From NCBI RefSeq assembly GCF_000590925.1, contig NZ_CP004372.1:2895001-2959000 (forward strand): a DNA stretch of 64,000 bases, in the 5' to 3' direction. Source of the stretch: Roseibacterium elongatum DSM 19469. Its GTDB lineage: Bacteria; Pseudomonadota; Alphaproteobacteria; Rhodobacterales; Rhodobacteraceae. The notes beneath the pieces are model-generated. The model had not been told where the DNA came from, made no database searches, and was given only the letters and a program-made list of their open reading frames with translations. This document shows positions 38,395 to 47,905 of the stretch, piece after piece. The position numbers and the translations under genes were made by a program. Position 1 is the first letter of the stretch. Every line of letters starts with the position of its first letter.

Positions 38395-39036
38395 TCACCG
38401 CTCGAGCGCGGCCGCTTCGCGCGCAAGCTGTGTGACGCGCGCCCAGTCCGCGGCGGCGACCGCCGCGCGCGGCGCCACCCAGGAGCCGCCGGCACACAGC
38501 ACGTTGGGCAGCGCCAGATAGCTTGGCGCATTGTCCATCGTGACACCCCCGGTCGGGCAGAACGCCACCTTTGGCAGCGGTGCGCCAATCGCCTTGAGCG
38601 CCGGGGCGCCGCCAACCGCTTCGGCCGGAAAGAACTTGAGCATGTCGTAGCCGCGTTCGACCAAGGCCATGACCTCGCTGGCCGTGGCGGCACCCGGCAG
38701 CAGCGGCAGGTCCGCGTCGATACAAGCCTCGATCAGCCTGTCCGTGGCGCCGGGCGAGACACCGAATGTCGCCCCGGCCTCCTTGGCGGCGCGCACATCG
38801 TCAGGGCTCAGCAGCGTCCCGGCCCCCACCACACCGCCCGGCACATCGGCCATGGCCCGTATCGCCTCCAACGCCGCGGGCGTGCGCAGCGTGACCTCCA
38901 GCGCCGGCAGACCGCCGGCGACCAGGGCCTCGGCCAGTGGACGGGCCTTGTCGGCCTCGTCGATCACAAGGACGGGAATGATCGGCGCAAGCGCGGCGAT
39001 ATCGCGGGTTGCAGCGGATTGAGCCTGTGGATCCAT
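38395..39036 (-). CDS. eda: KDPG aldolase (2-dehydro-3-deoxy-phosphogluconate aldolase)
   Basis: A 213-residue class I aldolase with the catalytic Lys in YDMLKFFPAEAVGG and the acid/base Glu in LPALEVTLRTP, plus CPTGGVTMDNAPSYL at the phosphate site. It splits KDPG into pyruvate and glyceraldehyde-3-phosphate, the last step of the Entner-Doudoroff pathway. I chose the ATG at 39036 (MDPQAQSAATRDI) because it aligns with the usual family start and has AAAGGG upstream; a GTG at 39096 that overlaps the edd stop is an alternative. It is downstream of edd in one operon. Confidence 0.93.
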   Translation of the reverse strand: MDPQAQSAATRDIAALAPIIPVLVIDEADKARPLAEALVAGGLPALEVTLRTPAALEAIRAMADVPGGVVGAGTLLSPDDVRAAKEAGATFGVSPGATDRLIEACIDADLPLLPGAATASEVMALVERGYDMLKFFPAEAVGGAPALKAIGAPLPKVAFCPTGGVTMDNAPSYLALPNVLCAGGSWVAPRAAVAAADWARVTQLAREAAALER

Positions 39037-39092
39037 GGATGAAACACCCTTTTCAGCGGATACAAACGTGTCTTTCGGCACGGGTGGCGCGG

Positions 39093-40898
39093 TCACACGA
39101 CCACACCGGCCCCATCGGTGGCTGGCCCGGCCGTCTGGCGGAACAGCTCGAACAATTCGCGCCCGACCCCATGCGCATTGCCGCTCAGATCGGGCCGCAC
39201 CGCGTCGCGGGCTGCGACCTCGGGCGTCAGGACCTCCAGCCGTCCGGCCACCGCATCGACGCGGACAAGGTCGCCATCGGCCAGTTTCCCCAGCAATCCG
39301 CCATCCAGCGCCTCGGGCGAGACATGGATCGCCGCGGGCACCTTGCCCGAGGCCCCGGACATGCGCCCGTCGGTGACCAGCGCCACCTTGTGGCCGCGGT
39401 CCTGAAGCACGGCGAGGATGGGGGTCAGCGCGTGCAGTTCCGGCATACCGTTGGATTTCGGCCCCTGAAAGCGCACGACGACCACGACATCGCGGTTCAG
39501 ATCGCCCGCGCGGAAGGCGGTCTTCACGTCCTCCTGATCGTGGAACACGGCGGCGGGCGCCTCGATCACGTGGCGCTCGGACGCAACGGCCGACACCTTC
39601 ATCACGCCTCGCCCCAGATTGCCGGACAGCTCGACAAGACCGCCGGTCTTCTGGAACGGATTGTCCACCGGGCGCAGGATCTTGTCGTTCAGGCTGTCGC
39701 GGGCGCCGTCTTCCCAGACCAGGGCATCGCCCTTGAGCTTCGGCTCTTGCGTGTAGCGGCCAAGGCCCCGCCCCGCGACGGTCAGCGTGTCGTCATGCAG
39801 CAACCCGGCCGCGAGCAGCTCGGCGATCATGAACTGCAGCCCGCCCGCGGCGTGGAAATGGTTCACATCAGCGAGGCCGTTGGGATAGACCCGCGCCATC
39901 AGGGGCGTGGCCGAGGAGATATCGGAAAAATCCGCCGGGTCGAGGATGACGCCCGCGGCCCGCGCCATGGCCACAAGATGCATCACCAGGTTGGTCGATC
40001 CGCCCGTCGCCATCAGGCCGACCATCCCGTTCACGAATGTCCGCTCATCCAGGATATGGCAAACCGGCGTGTAGTCGTTGCCAAGCCCCGTGATGGCGGC
40101 GGCGCGTTCGGCGGCGGCCTCGGTCAGCTTGTCGCGCAGGTCGGTGTTGGGGTTGACGAAACTCGCCCCGGGCAGGTGCAGACCCATGAACTCCATCAGC
40201 ATCTGGTTCGAATTGGCCGTGCCGTAGAAGGTGCAGGTGCCCGGCCCGTGATAGGACGCCATTTCGGCCGCCATCAGCTTGTCGCGGCCGACCTCGCCGG
40301 CGGCGAATTGCTGGCGCACCTTGGCCTTTTCGTCATTCGGCAGGCCGCTGAGCATCGGACCGGCCGGCACGAACAGTCCCGGCAGGTAGCCAAAGGTTGC
40401 CGCCGCGATGATCAGGCCCGGCACGATCTTGTCGCAGACCCCGAGGTACAGCGCCGCGTCAAAGGTGTTGTGCGACAGGGCAACGCCCGTCGCAAGCGCG
40501 ATCACGTCGCGTGAAAACAGGCTCAGTTCCATGCCGACCTGCCCCTGCGTGACCCCATCGCACATGGCCGGCACGCCGCCGGCCACCTGCGCCGTGGCCC
40601 CGGCACGCCGGGCGGCGGCCTTGATGCGGTTGGGAAAGGTCTCGAAGGGCTGATGCGCCGAGAGCATGTCGTTATAGGCCGTCACGATCCCGATATTGGG
40701 CGCGCGGCCATCCACCAGGGCCGTTTTGTCCTCGCCCATAGCAGCGTAGGCATGGGCCTGGTTGCCGCAGGTCAGATGCGCGCGGCGTGGCCCGTCTTCG
40801 GCCAGCCTGCGCATCCGGTCGAGATAGGTCGCGCGCGGGCCGCGCGAGCGGTCGATGATGCGGTCGGTGACGGATTTGATCCGGTCGTCGAGTGGCAT
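39093..40898 (-). CDS. edd: Phosphogluconate dehydratase
   Basis: A 601-residue IlvD/Edd family dehydratase. The iron-sulfur and substrate motifs are [40 protein letters not shown] and [20 protein letters not shown], with the late [20 protein letters not shown]. It dehydrates 6-phosphogluconate to KDPG. GGAGGG precedes the ATG, and the same LacI-type palindrome found before zwf lies 40 bp upstream, linking edd-eda and zwf-pgl-pgi as one regulon. Confidence 0.96.
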   Translation of the reverse strand: MPLDDRIKSVTDRIIDRSRGPRATYLDRMRRLAEDGPRRAHLTCGNQAHAYAAMGEDKTALVDGRAPNIGIVTAYNDMLSAHQPFETFPNRIKAAARRAGATAQVAGGVPAMCDGVTQGQVGMELSLFSRDVIALATGVALSHNTFDAALYLGVCDKIVPGLIIAAATFGYLPGLFVPAGPMLSGLPNDEKAKVRQQFAAGEVGRDKLMAAEMASYHGPGTCTFYGTANSNQMLMEFMGLHLPGASFVNPNTDLRDKLTEAAAERAAAITGLGNDYTPVCHILDERTFVNGMVGLMATGGSTNLVMHLVAMARAAGVILDPADFSDISSATPLMARVYPNGLADVNHFHAAGGLQFMIAELLAAGLLHDDTLTVAGRGLGRYTQEPKLKGDALVWEDGARDSLNDKILRPVDNPFQKTGGLVELSGNLGRGVMKVSAVASERHVIEAPAAVFHDQEDVKTAFRAGDLNRDVVVVVRFQGPKSNGMPELHALTPILAVLQDRGHKVALVTDGRMSGASGKVPAAIHVSPEALDGGLLGKLADGDLVRVDAVAGRLEVLTPEVAARDAVRPDLSGNAHGVGRELFELFRQTAGPATDGAGVVV

Positions 40899-40937
40899 GG
40901 GGCATCCCTCCAGTCGGTGTTGCCGGAGAGATAACCC

Positions 40938-40949
40938 GTTAGCGCTAAC
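40938..40949. promoter_or_regulatory. LacI-type operator upstream of edd
   Basis: A perfect palindrome GTTAGCGCTAAC, identical to the one upstream of zwf (25572-25583). It lies 40 bp upstream of the edd start, in the position of a promoter or of a block to transcription. Confidence 0.75.
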
Positions 40950-40976
40950 AATTCCAGTCCCGAATCGCGAAACCGC

Positions 40977-41738
40977 TCATGCGGGCAAGCGCAGCGCCCC
41001 GTCGATGCGGATCGTTTCGCCGTTCATGTAGGGCGAGGCGATCAGAAAGGCCGCCAGGCTGGCGAATTCCTCGGGCCGCCCGAGGCGCTTGGGAAAGATC
41101 ACGTCGCGGGCCAGTTCCGCCATCATCTCGTCGCCCAGGCTCTCCAGCATCGGGGTCAGGAACAGGCCCGGCGCGATCGCATTGCATCGAATCCCCAGGC
41201 TGGCAAGGTCGCGCGCTATCGGCAGGGTCATGCCGGCGATGCCGGCCTTTGACGCGGTATAGGCCGCCTGCCCCTTTTGCCCTTCGAAGGCCGCAATCGA
41301 TGCCGTGTTGACGATCACGCCGCGCTCGCCCTCGTCATTGGGGTCATTGCCGGCCATCTCGGCGGCGGCCAGACGCGCCACGTTGAACGACCCGACAAGG
41401 TTGATGTCGACGGTGCGCTGGAACGCGGACAGGTCGAAGGGCCCCGATTTGCCCACCGTCTTGGCCCCGGTCACGATGCCCGCGCAATTGACCACGGCGT
41501 TCAGACCGCCCATCGCCGCCTTGGCCGCGGCAATTCCCTGCAGCACCGCCTCTTCCTTGGTGACATCCACCTCGTGAAAGCTGACGCCTTCGAGTTCGGT
41601 TACCAGCGCGGCCCCGTCATCGCCCCCGATATCGAAGATCGCGACACGCGCGCCCTGCCCTGCGAGGTATCGAACGGTTGCCCCGCCAAGGCCCCGCGCG
41701 CCGCCGGTGACGATGACCTTTGCCTGTGTGATTTCCAT
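40977..41738 (-). CDS. SDR family oxidoreductase (3-hydroxyacyl-CoA dehydrogenase type II-like)
   Basis: A 253-residue short-chain dehydrogenase. The NAD-binding motif VTGGARGLGGATVRYLA, the NAG-equivalent VVNCAGIV, the catalytic Ser in VNTASIAAFEGQKGQ and Tyr-Lys in AAYTASKAGIAGM are complete, and IAPGLFLTPMLESLG follows. The wording is close to the type II 3-hydroxyacyl-CoA dehydrogenase (HSD17B10) group, which acts in branched-chain or short-chain acyl-CoA oxidation. It lies just upstream of the edd operator, on the same strand, and its link to sugar metabolism is not evident. Confidence 0.82.
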   Translation of the reverse strand: MEITQAKVIVTGGARGLGGATVRYLAGQGARVAIFDIGGDDGAALVTELEGVSFHEVDVTKEEAVLQGIAAAKAAMGGLNAVVNCAGIVTGAKTVGKSGPFDLSAFQRTVDINLVGSFNVARLAAAEMAGNDPNDEGERGVIVNTASIAAFEGQKGQAAYTASKAGIAGMTLPIARDLASLGIRCNAIAPGLFLTPMLESLGDEMMAELARDVIFPKRLGRPEEFASLAAFLIASPYMNGETIRIDGALRLPA

Positions 41739-41801
41739 GTGCCGCGCTCCTCCGCCGCTTTAATGAACACTTGTTCAATTAACAGCCCGCGCGGGCCGAG
41801 G

Positions 41802-42692
41802 TCAATTTCCCTCGCGCGGACCCGCATCGTCCCACGCCTGCCGGATCCGCCATGCCAGATCGCGCGTGGACAGCGCCCGTGCCCCGCCCCGCGCGTTGGT
41901 TTCCACATAGCCGACCACGGCAAACGGCAGATCGCCGGTCAAGGCCCCGGCCACGATCGCGTCAATCAGGATGGTTTCGCGCCCATAGGCGGTCAGCCGC
42001 GGCAAATCGGCGGCCGGATACATCAGGGAAATCAGTTCGGCACAAAACAGATGGCTGGGATCGGCCGCATCGAAGCGCATGTCGAACGGCACGCCCATAT
42101 GGGAGATGCCCCGGCGCAGGATGGCGGCGCGGTTTCCGGTTTCGGGCCGCAGGATGACCACCGCGTCGGTGTTCAAGACAGTGGCGGGGTCGATCAACCG
42201 AACGCCCCCATCGACGGCCTCGAGGAACACCGCCCCCGCGCGTATCTGGTCACGGTATGGCGCCAAGGCGGGCAGATGCCACAGACCGGCGGCGCGCAAC
42301 TGCGCCTCGGTGCCGATATAGACCGCGCCATGGGTGAACTGCCCCGGGATCAGGTGGCCGGACATCCGGTTCTCGGAATGGACAAAGACGGTATCGAGAG
42401 GGCGCAACGCCTCTTGCACGATGCGGGTCGCCTCGGCCTGTCGTGTCATGCGCCCGGGCCGCAACTGGATCAGGCCGATCTGGCGCAGAAGCTCGATATT
42501 GGCATCGGCGATGCCGATCATCCAGTCCGGGTAGGTCTCGTCTGCGCGGCAGCACCCGGCGACCAAAGCCGCGGCAGGCTCGGGGCCGCGGCTGGGCAGA
42601 TCGGGGATCGGCGCGGCACCACAGGCCGCGAGGCCGGCAATCGCGCCCCCTGCCCCGGCCCACCGGCATATCGACTGACGGATCCTGCCCAT
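41802..42692 (-). CDS. YiiX/YebB-like permuted papain-fold lipoprotein
   Basis: A 296-residue protein with a lipoprotein-type signal (IAGLAAC, modified Cys at about residue 24). The core has IPGQFTHGAVYIGTEAQLRA, whose His is the expected catalytic base, and DPSHLFCAELISLMYP with the nucleophile Cys, the order (His before Cys) of the circularly permuted NlpC/P60-like YiiX family. It probably acts on peptide or amide bonds in the periplasm; the substrate is unknown. It is followed by 33 bp and the stop of aglK on the same strand. Confidence 0.72.
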   Translation of the reverse strand: MGRIRQSICRWAGAGGAIAGLAACGAAPIPDLPSRGPEPAAALVAGCCRADETYPDWMIGIADANIELLRQIGLIQLRPGRMTRQAEATRIVQEALRPLDTVFVHSENRMSGHLIPGQFTHGAVYIGTEAQLRAAGLWHLPALAPYRDQIRAGAVFLEAVDGGVRLIDPATVLNTDAVVILRPETGNRAAILRRGISHMGVPFDMRFDAADPSHLFCAELISLMYPAADLPRLTAYGRETILIDAIVAGALTGDLPFAVVGYVETNARGGARALSTRDLAWRIRQAWDDAGPREGN

Positions 42693-42725
42693 GCCGTGCG
42701 CTTAGCACAGGCGGGGGCGCAGCGC

Positions 42726-43859
42726 CTAGTGCGGCTGCACACCGGGCAGAAAGACCTTTTCGTCGCGATAGAGCAGCGAGATGCCATCGCGGAAAACATG
42801 CACCTTTTCCGGCGCTGCCGTCAGGTGCACCTCTTGCCCGCGCTTGTCCTTGTGAATGCCCGTGAGCTTGCCGATGACCGGGTCATGGTCCGGTGCCGAT
42901 TTCTCGAAGTAAAGCAGCGTGACCTCGCCCAAAGCCTCGGTGATATCGACCTTGCCGGAATAGGCGTAATCGGCCCCGTCCGTCTGGACCATGTCCTCGG
43001 GGCGGATGCCGACCTTGACCTCGGCCCCCTCATCCTCGGGGCGCGAGGGGTAATGCGACGTGATGGTGCCCGCGCCTTCGTGCAGTTGCAGGATCGTCGT
43101 CTCGCCGGTGCCGACGATCCGCCCGCCCAATAGGTTCATCGACGGGCTGCCGATGAATTGCGCGACAAAGGTCGAATTGGGCCGTTGATACAGATCCAGC
43201 GGGCTGCCGACCTGGGCGATGCCCCCCCCGGCCAGAACCACGATACGGCTGGCCAGCGTCATCGCCTCGACCTGGTCATGGGTGACGTAGATCATGGTGC
43301 TGTCGGGCATCTGTTCCTTCAGCTGCGCGATCTCGATCCGCGTGGCGACACGCAGCGCTGCGTCAAGGTTCGAGAGCGGCTCGTCGAAGAGATACACCTT
43401 TGGGTCGCGCACGATGGAGCGCCCGATGGCCACGCGCTGCCGCTGCCCGCCAGACAGGGCCTTGGGAAGACGATCCAGGAAATTGGTCAGTTGCAACTTG
43501 TCGGCCGCCGCGCGCACCGAGCGGTCGATCTCGTCCTTGGACTTGCCTGCGATCTTCAAGGCGAAGGCCATGTTGTCGTAAACCGTCATATGCGGATAGA
43601 GCGCGTAGGACTGGAACACCATGGCGATGCCGCGTTCCGACGGGGGCACGTCATTGACGACCATCCCGTCGATTTCCAACGTGCCGCCGGTGATCTTTTC
43701 CAGCCCGGCGATCATCCGCAGCAAGGTGGACTTGCCGCAGCCCGAAGGGCCGACGAAGACGATCAACTCGCCGGTTTCGATCTCGAGATCGATGTCGCGC
43801 AGCACCTGAACCGTGCCGCCATAGGTCTTTTCGACATCGCTCAACTTGAGGTTCGCCAT
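42726..43859 (-). CDS. aglK: ABC transporter ATP-binding protein, alpha-glucoside type
   Basis: A 377-residue MalK/UgpC-type ATPase: Walker A GPSGCGKSTLLRM, signature LSGGQRQRVAIGRSI, Walker B VYLFDEPLSNLDAALR, and a C-terminal regulatory domain starting near GIRPEDMVQTDG. It energises the AglFG permease. The ATG at 43859 (MANLKLSDVEK) is preferred because the upstream extension looks non-coding. It is the last gene of aglEFGAK, 78 bp after aglA. The assignment to the agl system rests on the operon order known from Sinorhizobium. Confidence 0.9.
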   Translation of the reverse strand: MANLKLSDVEKTYGGTVQVLRDIDLEIETGELIVFVGPSGCGKSTLLRMIAGLEKITGGTLEIDGMVVNDVPPSERGIAMVFQSYALYPHMTVYDNMAFALKIAGKSKDEIDRSVRAAADKLQLTNFLDRLPKALSGGQRQRVAIGRSIVRDPKVYLFDEPLSNLDAALRVATRIEIAQLKEQMPDSTMIYVTHDQVEAMTLASRIVVLAGGGIAQVGSPLDLYQRPNSTFVAQFIGSPSMNLLGGRIVGTGETTILQLHEGAGTITSHYPSRPEDEGAEVKVGIRPEDMVQTDGADYAYSGKVDITEALGEVTLLYFEKSAPDHDPVIGKLTGIHKDKRGQEVHLTAAPEKVHVFRDGISLLYRDEKVFLPGVQPH

Positions 43860-43937
43860 TGTCCCCGTCTCCTCCCAAATCCTGTCCGCGCCACCCCGGC
43901 CATGGTCCGCCACCGCATGGCGCGGCACGTCTTTTTG

Positions 43938-45611
43938 TCAGCCCGCCCCGGCCCTGTCCGTTTCCGCCACGCCGAAGAACGCCTGATAGGGTGGCAGCGT
44001 CACTTCGCCGTCGCGCATCACGGTGGTGAAGGGGGCGCCCAGATCCTGCCGCCAGTCACCCTCGGGCAGGGTCACCGGCTGGCCCGCATTGGTCAGGTTG
44101 AAGGCGCAGAACAGGCGCTGGCCGTCGTGGTCTCGGACAAAGGCCACAACCCCGTCGGCGGCGCGGATCAGCTCCATCCCGCCCTTTATCAGTGGCGGAT
44201 AGCTGTGGCGGAACCCGACCATGGCGCGGTAGAAGCCAAGCGTGCTGTCGTCGCGGCCCTGCTGTTCGCTGACCGCGCGTTGCAGATGCTCGACCGCGAC
44301 CGGCAGCCAGGGCTGTGCATCGGAAAACCCACCATTCTGGTTGTCGGAAATCCACGGGATCGGCGTGCGGCAGCCATCGCGGCCCTTGAACTTGGGCCAG
44401 AAGCGGATGCCATACGGGTCTTGCAGATCCTCGTAAGAGACATAGGCCTCGGTCAGGCCCAGTTCCTCGCCCTGATAGAGGCAGATCGACCCACGCAACG
44501 ACATCAGGAGTGCCGCGTAAAGGCGCCGCGCATCTTCGCCAAGGTTCCAGCGGCTGGCATGGCGCACCACGTCATGGTTGGAAAACGCCCAGCAGGCCCA
44601 GCCATCGCCGATCGTCGCCTCGTAATCGGTGATCACCTCGCCCACGCGTTCGGCGGTGGGCGGGATCGAGGCGAGGAACTCGAAGGAATAGCACATGTGC
44701 ACCTTGTCGTCGCCGCTGGTATACTCCGCCTGGATCTGCATGCCGTACTGCGCATCGCCGACCTCGCCCACCATCGTGGCGGCGGGGTATTCATCCAGCA
44801 GCGCGCGCACCCGTCTCAGGAAATCCAGGTTCTCGGGCTGGTTCTTGTCATAGAGGTGTTCCTGCCAGTTATAGGGGTTCACCTCGGGCGCGATGGTGGC
44901 GTTGCGTCGCGCCGGGTCGAGAGCCGGGTTGTCGCGCAATTTCTGATCGTGGAAATAGAAATTGATCGTGTCGAGGCGGAACCCGTCCACACCCCGATCC
45001 AGCCAGAACCGCGCGATGCTCAGCAACTCCTCCTGCACCTGCGGGTTGTGCAGGTTCAGGTCGGGCTGCTCTTTCAGGAAATTGTGCAGGTAATACTGCA
45101 TGCGGTCGCCCGACCATTCCCACGCCGAGCCGCCGAAGATCGACAGCCAGTTGTTCGGCGGGCTGCCATCGGGTTTGGCATCGGCCCAGACATACCAGTC
45201 GGCTTTCGGGTTGTCGCGGCTGGACTGGCTTTCGTGGAACCAGGGATGATGGCTGGAGGTATGCGACAGGACGAGGTCGATCAGCACCTTGAGCCCCAAC
45301 TCATGCGCGCGGTGGATCAGCGCGTCGAAATCGCCGAGGGTCCCGAACATCGGATCGACATCGCGGTAGTCGCTGACGTCATAGCCGAAATCCAGCATGG
45401 GCGAGCGGAAGAACGGGCTGATCCAGATCGCATCGACGCCCAGTTCGGCCACATGGGGCAGACGGTGTATGATGCCGGCCAGATCGCCCACCCCGTCATG
45501 GTTGCTGTCCTGAAAGCTGCGCGGGTAGATCTGGTAGATCACCGCACCGCGCCACCAGTCGCGGTCGGGGGCGATCGTCTGATCCTGGGGAAGATCCTGC
45601 ATTAGGTTCAT
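43938..45611 (-). CDS. aglA: Alpha-glucosidase, GH13
   Basis: A 557-residue glycoside hydrolase. The catalytic nucleophile is in GVDGFRLDTINFYFHD, the acid/base Glu in TMVGEVGDAQYG and the third Asp region in WAFSNHDVVRH, all typical of family 13 alpha-glucosidases. It has no signal peptide, so it cleaves imported alpha-glucosides in the cytoplasm. Met-4 (45602) is an alternative start. It lies between the permease gene aglG and aglK in the operon, with 25 bp after aglG. The preferred substrate among sucrose, maltose, trehalose and similar sugars is not fixed. Confidence 0.9.
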   Translation of the reverse strand: MNLMQDLPQDQTIAPDRDWWRGAVIYQIYPRSFQDSNHDGVGDLAGIIHRLPHVAELGVDAIWISPFFRSPMLDFGYDVSDYRDVDPMFGTLGDFDALIHRAHELGLKVLIDLVLSHTSSHHPWFHESQSSRDNPKADWYVWADAKPDGSPPNNWLSIFGGSAWEWSGDRMQYYLHNFLKEQPDLNLHNPQVQEELLSIARFWLDRGVDGFRLDTINFYFHDQKLRDNPALDPARRNATIAPEVNPYNWQEHLYDKNQPENLDFLRRVRALLDEYPAATMVGEVGDAQYGMQIQAEYTSGDDKVHMCYSFEFLASIPPTAERVGEVITDYEATIGDGWACWAFSNHDVVRHASRWNLGEDARRLYAALLMSLRGSICLYQGEELGLTEAYVSYEDLQDPYGIRFWPKFKGRDGCRTPIPWISDNQNGGFSDAQPWLPVAVEHLQRAVSEQQGRDDSTLGFYRAMVGFRHSYPPLIKGGMELIRAADGVVAFVRDHDGQRLFCAFNLTNAGQPVTLPEGDWRQDLGAPFTTVMRDGEVTLPPYQAFFGVAETDRAGAG

Positions 45612-45636
45612 GGGCGCGCTCGTCCTTGTCTCATCG

Positions 45637-46785
45637 TCACTTCACCGAACCCGCCAGAAGGCCCCGCACCAGGTAGCGCTGCATGGTGAAGAACACCAGA
45701 AGCGGCACGGCGATCGAGACGAAGGCCGCCGTGGCGAGGATCCCCCAATCCCCGCCGCGACTGCCCAGCAGGTCATCGGCGATTTTCACGGTCATGACCT
45801 GGCTGTCGCCGGCCGAGGGCAGAAACACCTTGGCCACCAGCAGGTCGTTCCACGTCCACAGGAACTGGAAAATCGCAAAGGACGCAAGCGCCGGAAAGCT
45901 GAGCGGCAGGATGATCCGCACGAAAATCTGGAAATCCGTCGCGCCATCGACCTTGGCGCTTTCGATGATGTCGCGCGGAAGGCCGGCCATGTAGTTCCTT
46001 AGCAGGTAAACGGCGAGCGGCAGGCCGAAGCCCGTATGCGCCAGCCATATCCCCAGGAAACTCTGCCCAATGCCGATGGTGTTGTGCAGGTTCAAGAGCG
46101 GCACCAACGCCAGTTGCAAGGGCACCACCAACAACCCAACAACCCCCGCGATCAGCAACGCCCGGCCCGGAAACTCCATCCAGGCCAGTGCATAGGCGGC
46201 GAAGGCCGCGATCAGAATGGGGATGATCGTCGCCGGGATCGTCACTGTCAGCGTGTTGATGAAGGCACGGTCCATGTTGTCGGCGGTCAGCACCGTCCTG
46301 TAATTGTCGAGGGTGAAATCGGGCGGCGTCTCGGCCACGAAATAGACCCTCGGCCCGCGATCGTCGGGGTCTGTCGCGGTGTAGATGTAAGAGCCGTCGG
46401 CATTCACGGTGATGGTGCCACCATCGCGGTTTTCGACCTCGGTCCCCGCCGGGAAGGCCCCCGGCTCGCGCCCGCGCAGGCCGAAGGCCGCGATGCTGCT
46501 TTCCCCGCTTTCGAAGCTCTCGCGCACCTCGGCCGTCTCGAAGATGTTGCCCTGGTAGAACCACAGATCGCCCTCTTGCCGCGGATCGGCGTCGGCACGG
46601 GTGCGGTAGGTCAATTCGACCGAAAATGGCGCCACCCACCAGCCCGAGGCCGAGATTTGATCGCGGTCGCGAAAGGACGAGACGAACAGGCCCACAGTGG
46701 GGATCAGCCACAGTAGCACCAGGATCAGCACCGAGATATTGGCGGCCCAGACGAGCGAGGATTTCTTGCCGGCGATATTGTCCAT
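45637..46785 (-). CDS. aglG: Alpha-glucoside ABC transporter permease AglG
   Basis: A 382-residue inner-membrane permease. After the first membrane segment (about residues 12-33) there is a large periplasmic domain, then the conserved binding-protein-dependent permease core with IIPILIAAFAAYALAWMEFP, PLQLALVPLLNLHNTIG and the EAA-type loop AKVDGATDFQIFVRIILPLS that contacts the ATPase. The long periplasmic insertion is usual for AglG. It is 20 bp after aglF and 25 bp before aglA. Confidence 0.9.
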   Translation of the reverse strand: MDNIAGKKSSLVWAANISVLILVLLWLIPTVGLFVSSFRDRDQISASGWWVAPFSVELTYRTRADADPRQEGDLWFYQGNIFETAEVRESFESGESSIAAFGLRGREPGAFPAGTEVENRDGGTITVNADGSYIYTATDPDDRGPRVYFVAETPPDFTLDNYRTVLTADNMDRAFINTLTVTIPATIIPILIAAFAAYALAWMEFPGRALLIAGVVGLLVVPLQLALVPLLNLHNTIGIGQSFLGIWLAHTGFGLPLAVYLLRNYMAGLPRDIIESAKVDGATDFQIFVRIILPLSFPALASFAIFQFLWTWNDLLVAKVFLPSAGDSQVMTVKIADDLLGSRGGDWGILATAAFVSIAVPLLVFFTMQRYLVRGLLAGSVK

Positions 46786-46804
46786 GTCTCTCCCCCTCGC
46801 GGGC

Positions 46805-47782
46805 TCAGCGCATCTCGGCGCGCGACTGGCGGATGTTCCAGATCATCACCGGCAGGACGGTGACCATGATGACAAAGGCCACCGCCGTCGCCAGCCCGTC
46901 ATCGCGGAACATGAAATCCATCATGTAGCTGGGCAGGATCTCGGTATCGAAATTGCCGCCCGTCATCGTGTAGACGATGTCGAACACCTTGAGCACCAGG
47001 ACGGTGATCGTGGTCCAGACCACCATGATGGTCGATTTGATTTGCGGAACCTTGATCTTGAAGAAGATCTGGAACGGGTTGGCACCGTCGATGATCGCGG
47101 CCTCGACCGTTTCCTCGGGGATGCCCCTGAGCGCCGCCGACAGGATCACCATGGCGAACCCCGTCTGGATCCAGATCAGGATGATCATCAGGAAGAAGTT
47201 GTTCCAGAACGGGATTTGCAACGGGTCCAGCGGATCGGCCCCGAGGGTCGCGCGGATGGCGTTGATGATGCCGATATCGGGGTCCTGGGCGTAGACGAAC
47301 TTCCAGATCAGCGACGCACCCACGAAGCTGATCGCCATCGGCATGAAAATCAGCGATTTCGCGACATTGCCCCATTTCAGACGGTCGGTCAGCTGTGCCG
47401 CCAGAAGACCGAAGAACGTCGCCGCTGCGGGCACGAAGATCACCCACAGGATGTTGTTGAAGAAGGCAATGCGAAAATCGTCCGATGTCAGCAGCTGTGC
47501 ATAATTGGCAAGCCCGATGAACTCGTCACCCGCGCGATTGTAGAGCGAGCGGATGAAACTGCCGATCACCGGGTAGACGAGGTACAGCCCCAGGGCGAAC
47601 ATCGCCGGAAACAGGAAAATCCAGGGCCGCACCGCATTGGCGCGGTTGATGTTGCGGCCGGCCTTTTCACCGCGCGCCGGAAAGATGACTTTGTCGAGAA
47701 CGAGATTGGCGAAGTAGAAATAGGCGATGCAGCCGCCCACGCCGATGATGATGGTGACAATACCCTGAACGATCGGCGACAT
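46805..47782 (-). CDS. aglF: Alpha-glucoside ABC transporter permease AglF
   Basis: A 325-residue inner-membrane permease with about eight hydrophobic segments, including an N-terminal one (IIIGVGGCIAYFYFANLVLD) and the core AAATFFGLLAAQLTDRLKW. The ATPase-contact loop reads AAIIDGANPFQIFFKIKVP. With AglG it forms the channel for alpha-glucosides. It follows the aglE binding-protein gene after a 123-bp gap holding a strong hairpin, which may help set the relative amounts of binding protein and permease. Confidence 0.9.
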   Translation of the reverse strand: MSPIVQGIVTIIIGVGGCIAYFYFANLVLDKVIFPARGEKAGRNINRANAVRPWIFLFPAMFALGLYLVYPVIGSFIRSLYNRAGDEFIGLANYAQLLTSDDFRIAFFNNILWVIFVPAAATFFGLLAAQLTDRLKWGNVAKSLIFMPMAISFVGASLIWKFVYAQDPDIGIINAIRATLGADPLDPLQIPFWNNFFLMIILIWIQTGFAMVILSAALRGIPEETVEAAIIDGANPFQIFFKIKVPQIKSTIMVVWTTITVLVLKVFDIVYTMTGGNFDTEILPSYMMDFMFRDDGLATAVAFVIMVTVLPVMIWNIRQSRAEMR

Positions 47783-47843
47783 GCGCGTGTCCTTCCCTGG
47801 CGTGTGAAACCGGTGGCGGGGCCGCCGCCCCTGCCGGGGGCAA

Positions 47844-47872
47844 GCCCGGCCCGCCAGTGCGACGGGCCGGGC
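47844..47872 (-). other. Intercistronic hairpin between aglE and aglF
   Basis: Perfect 10-bp arms GCCCGGCCCG (47844-47853) and CGGGCCGGGC (47863-47872) enclose a 9-base loop. There is no T-run, so it looks like an mRNA-stabilising or attenuating element downstream of the binding-protein gene rather than a full terminator. Confidence 0.7.
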
Positions 47873-47905
47873 AAACGACTCAGAGGGCGATCAAGTGCGC
47901 CGCGC

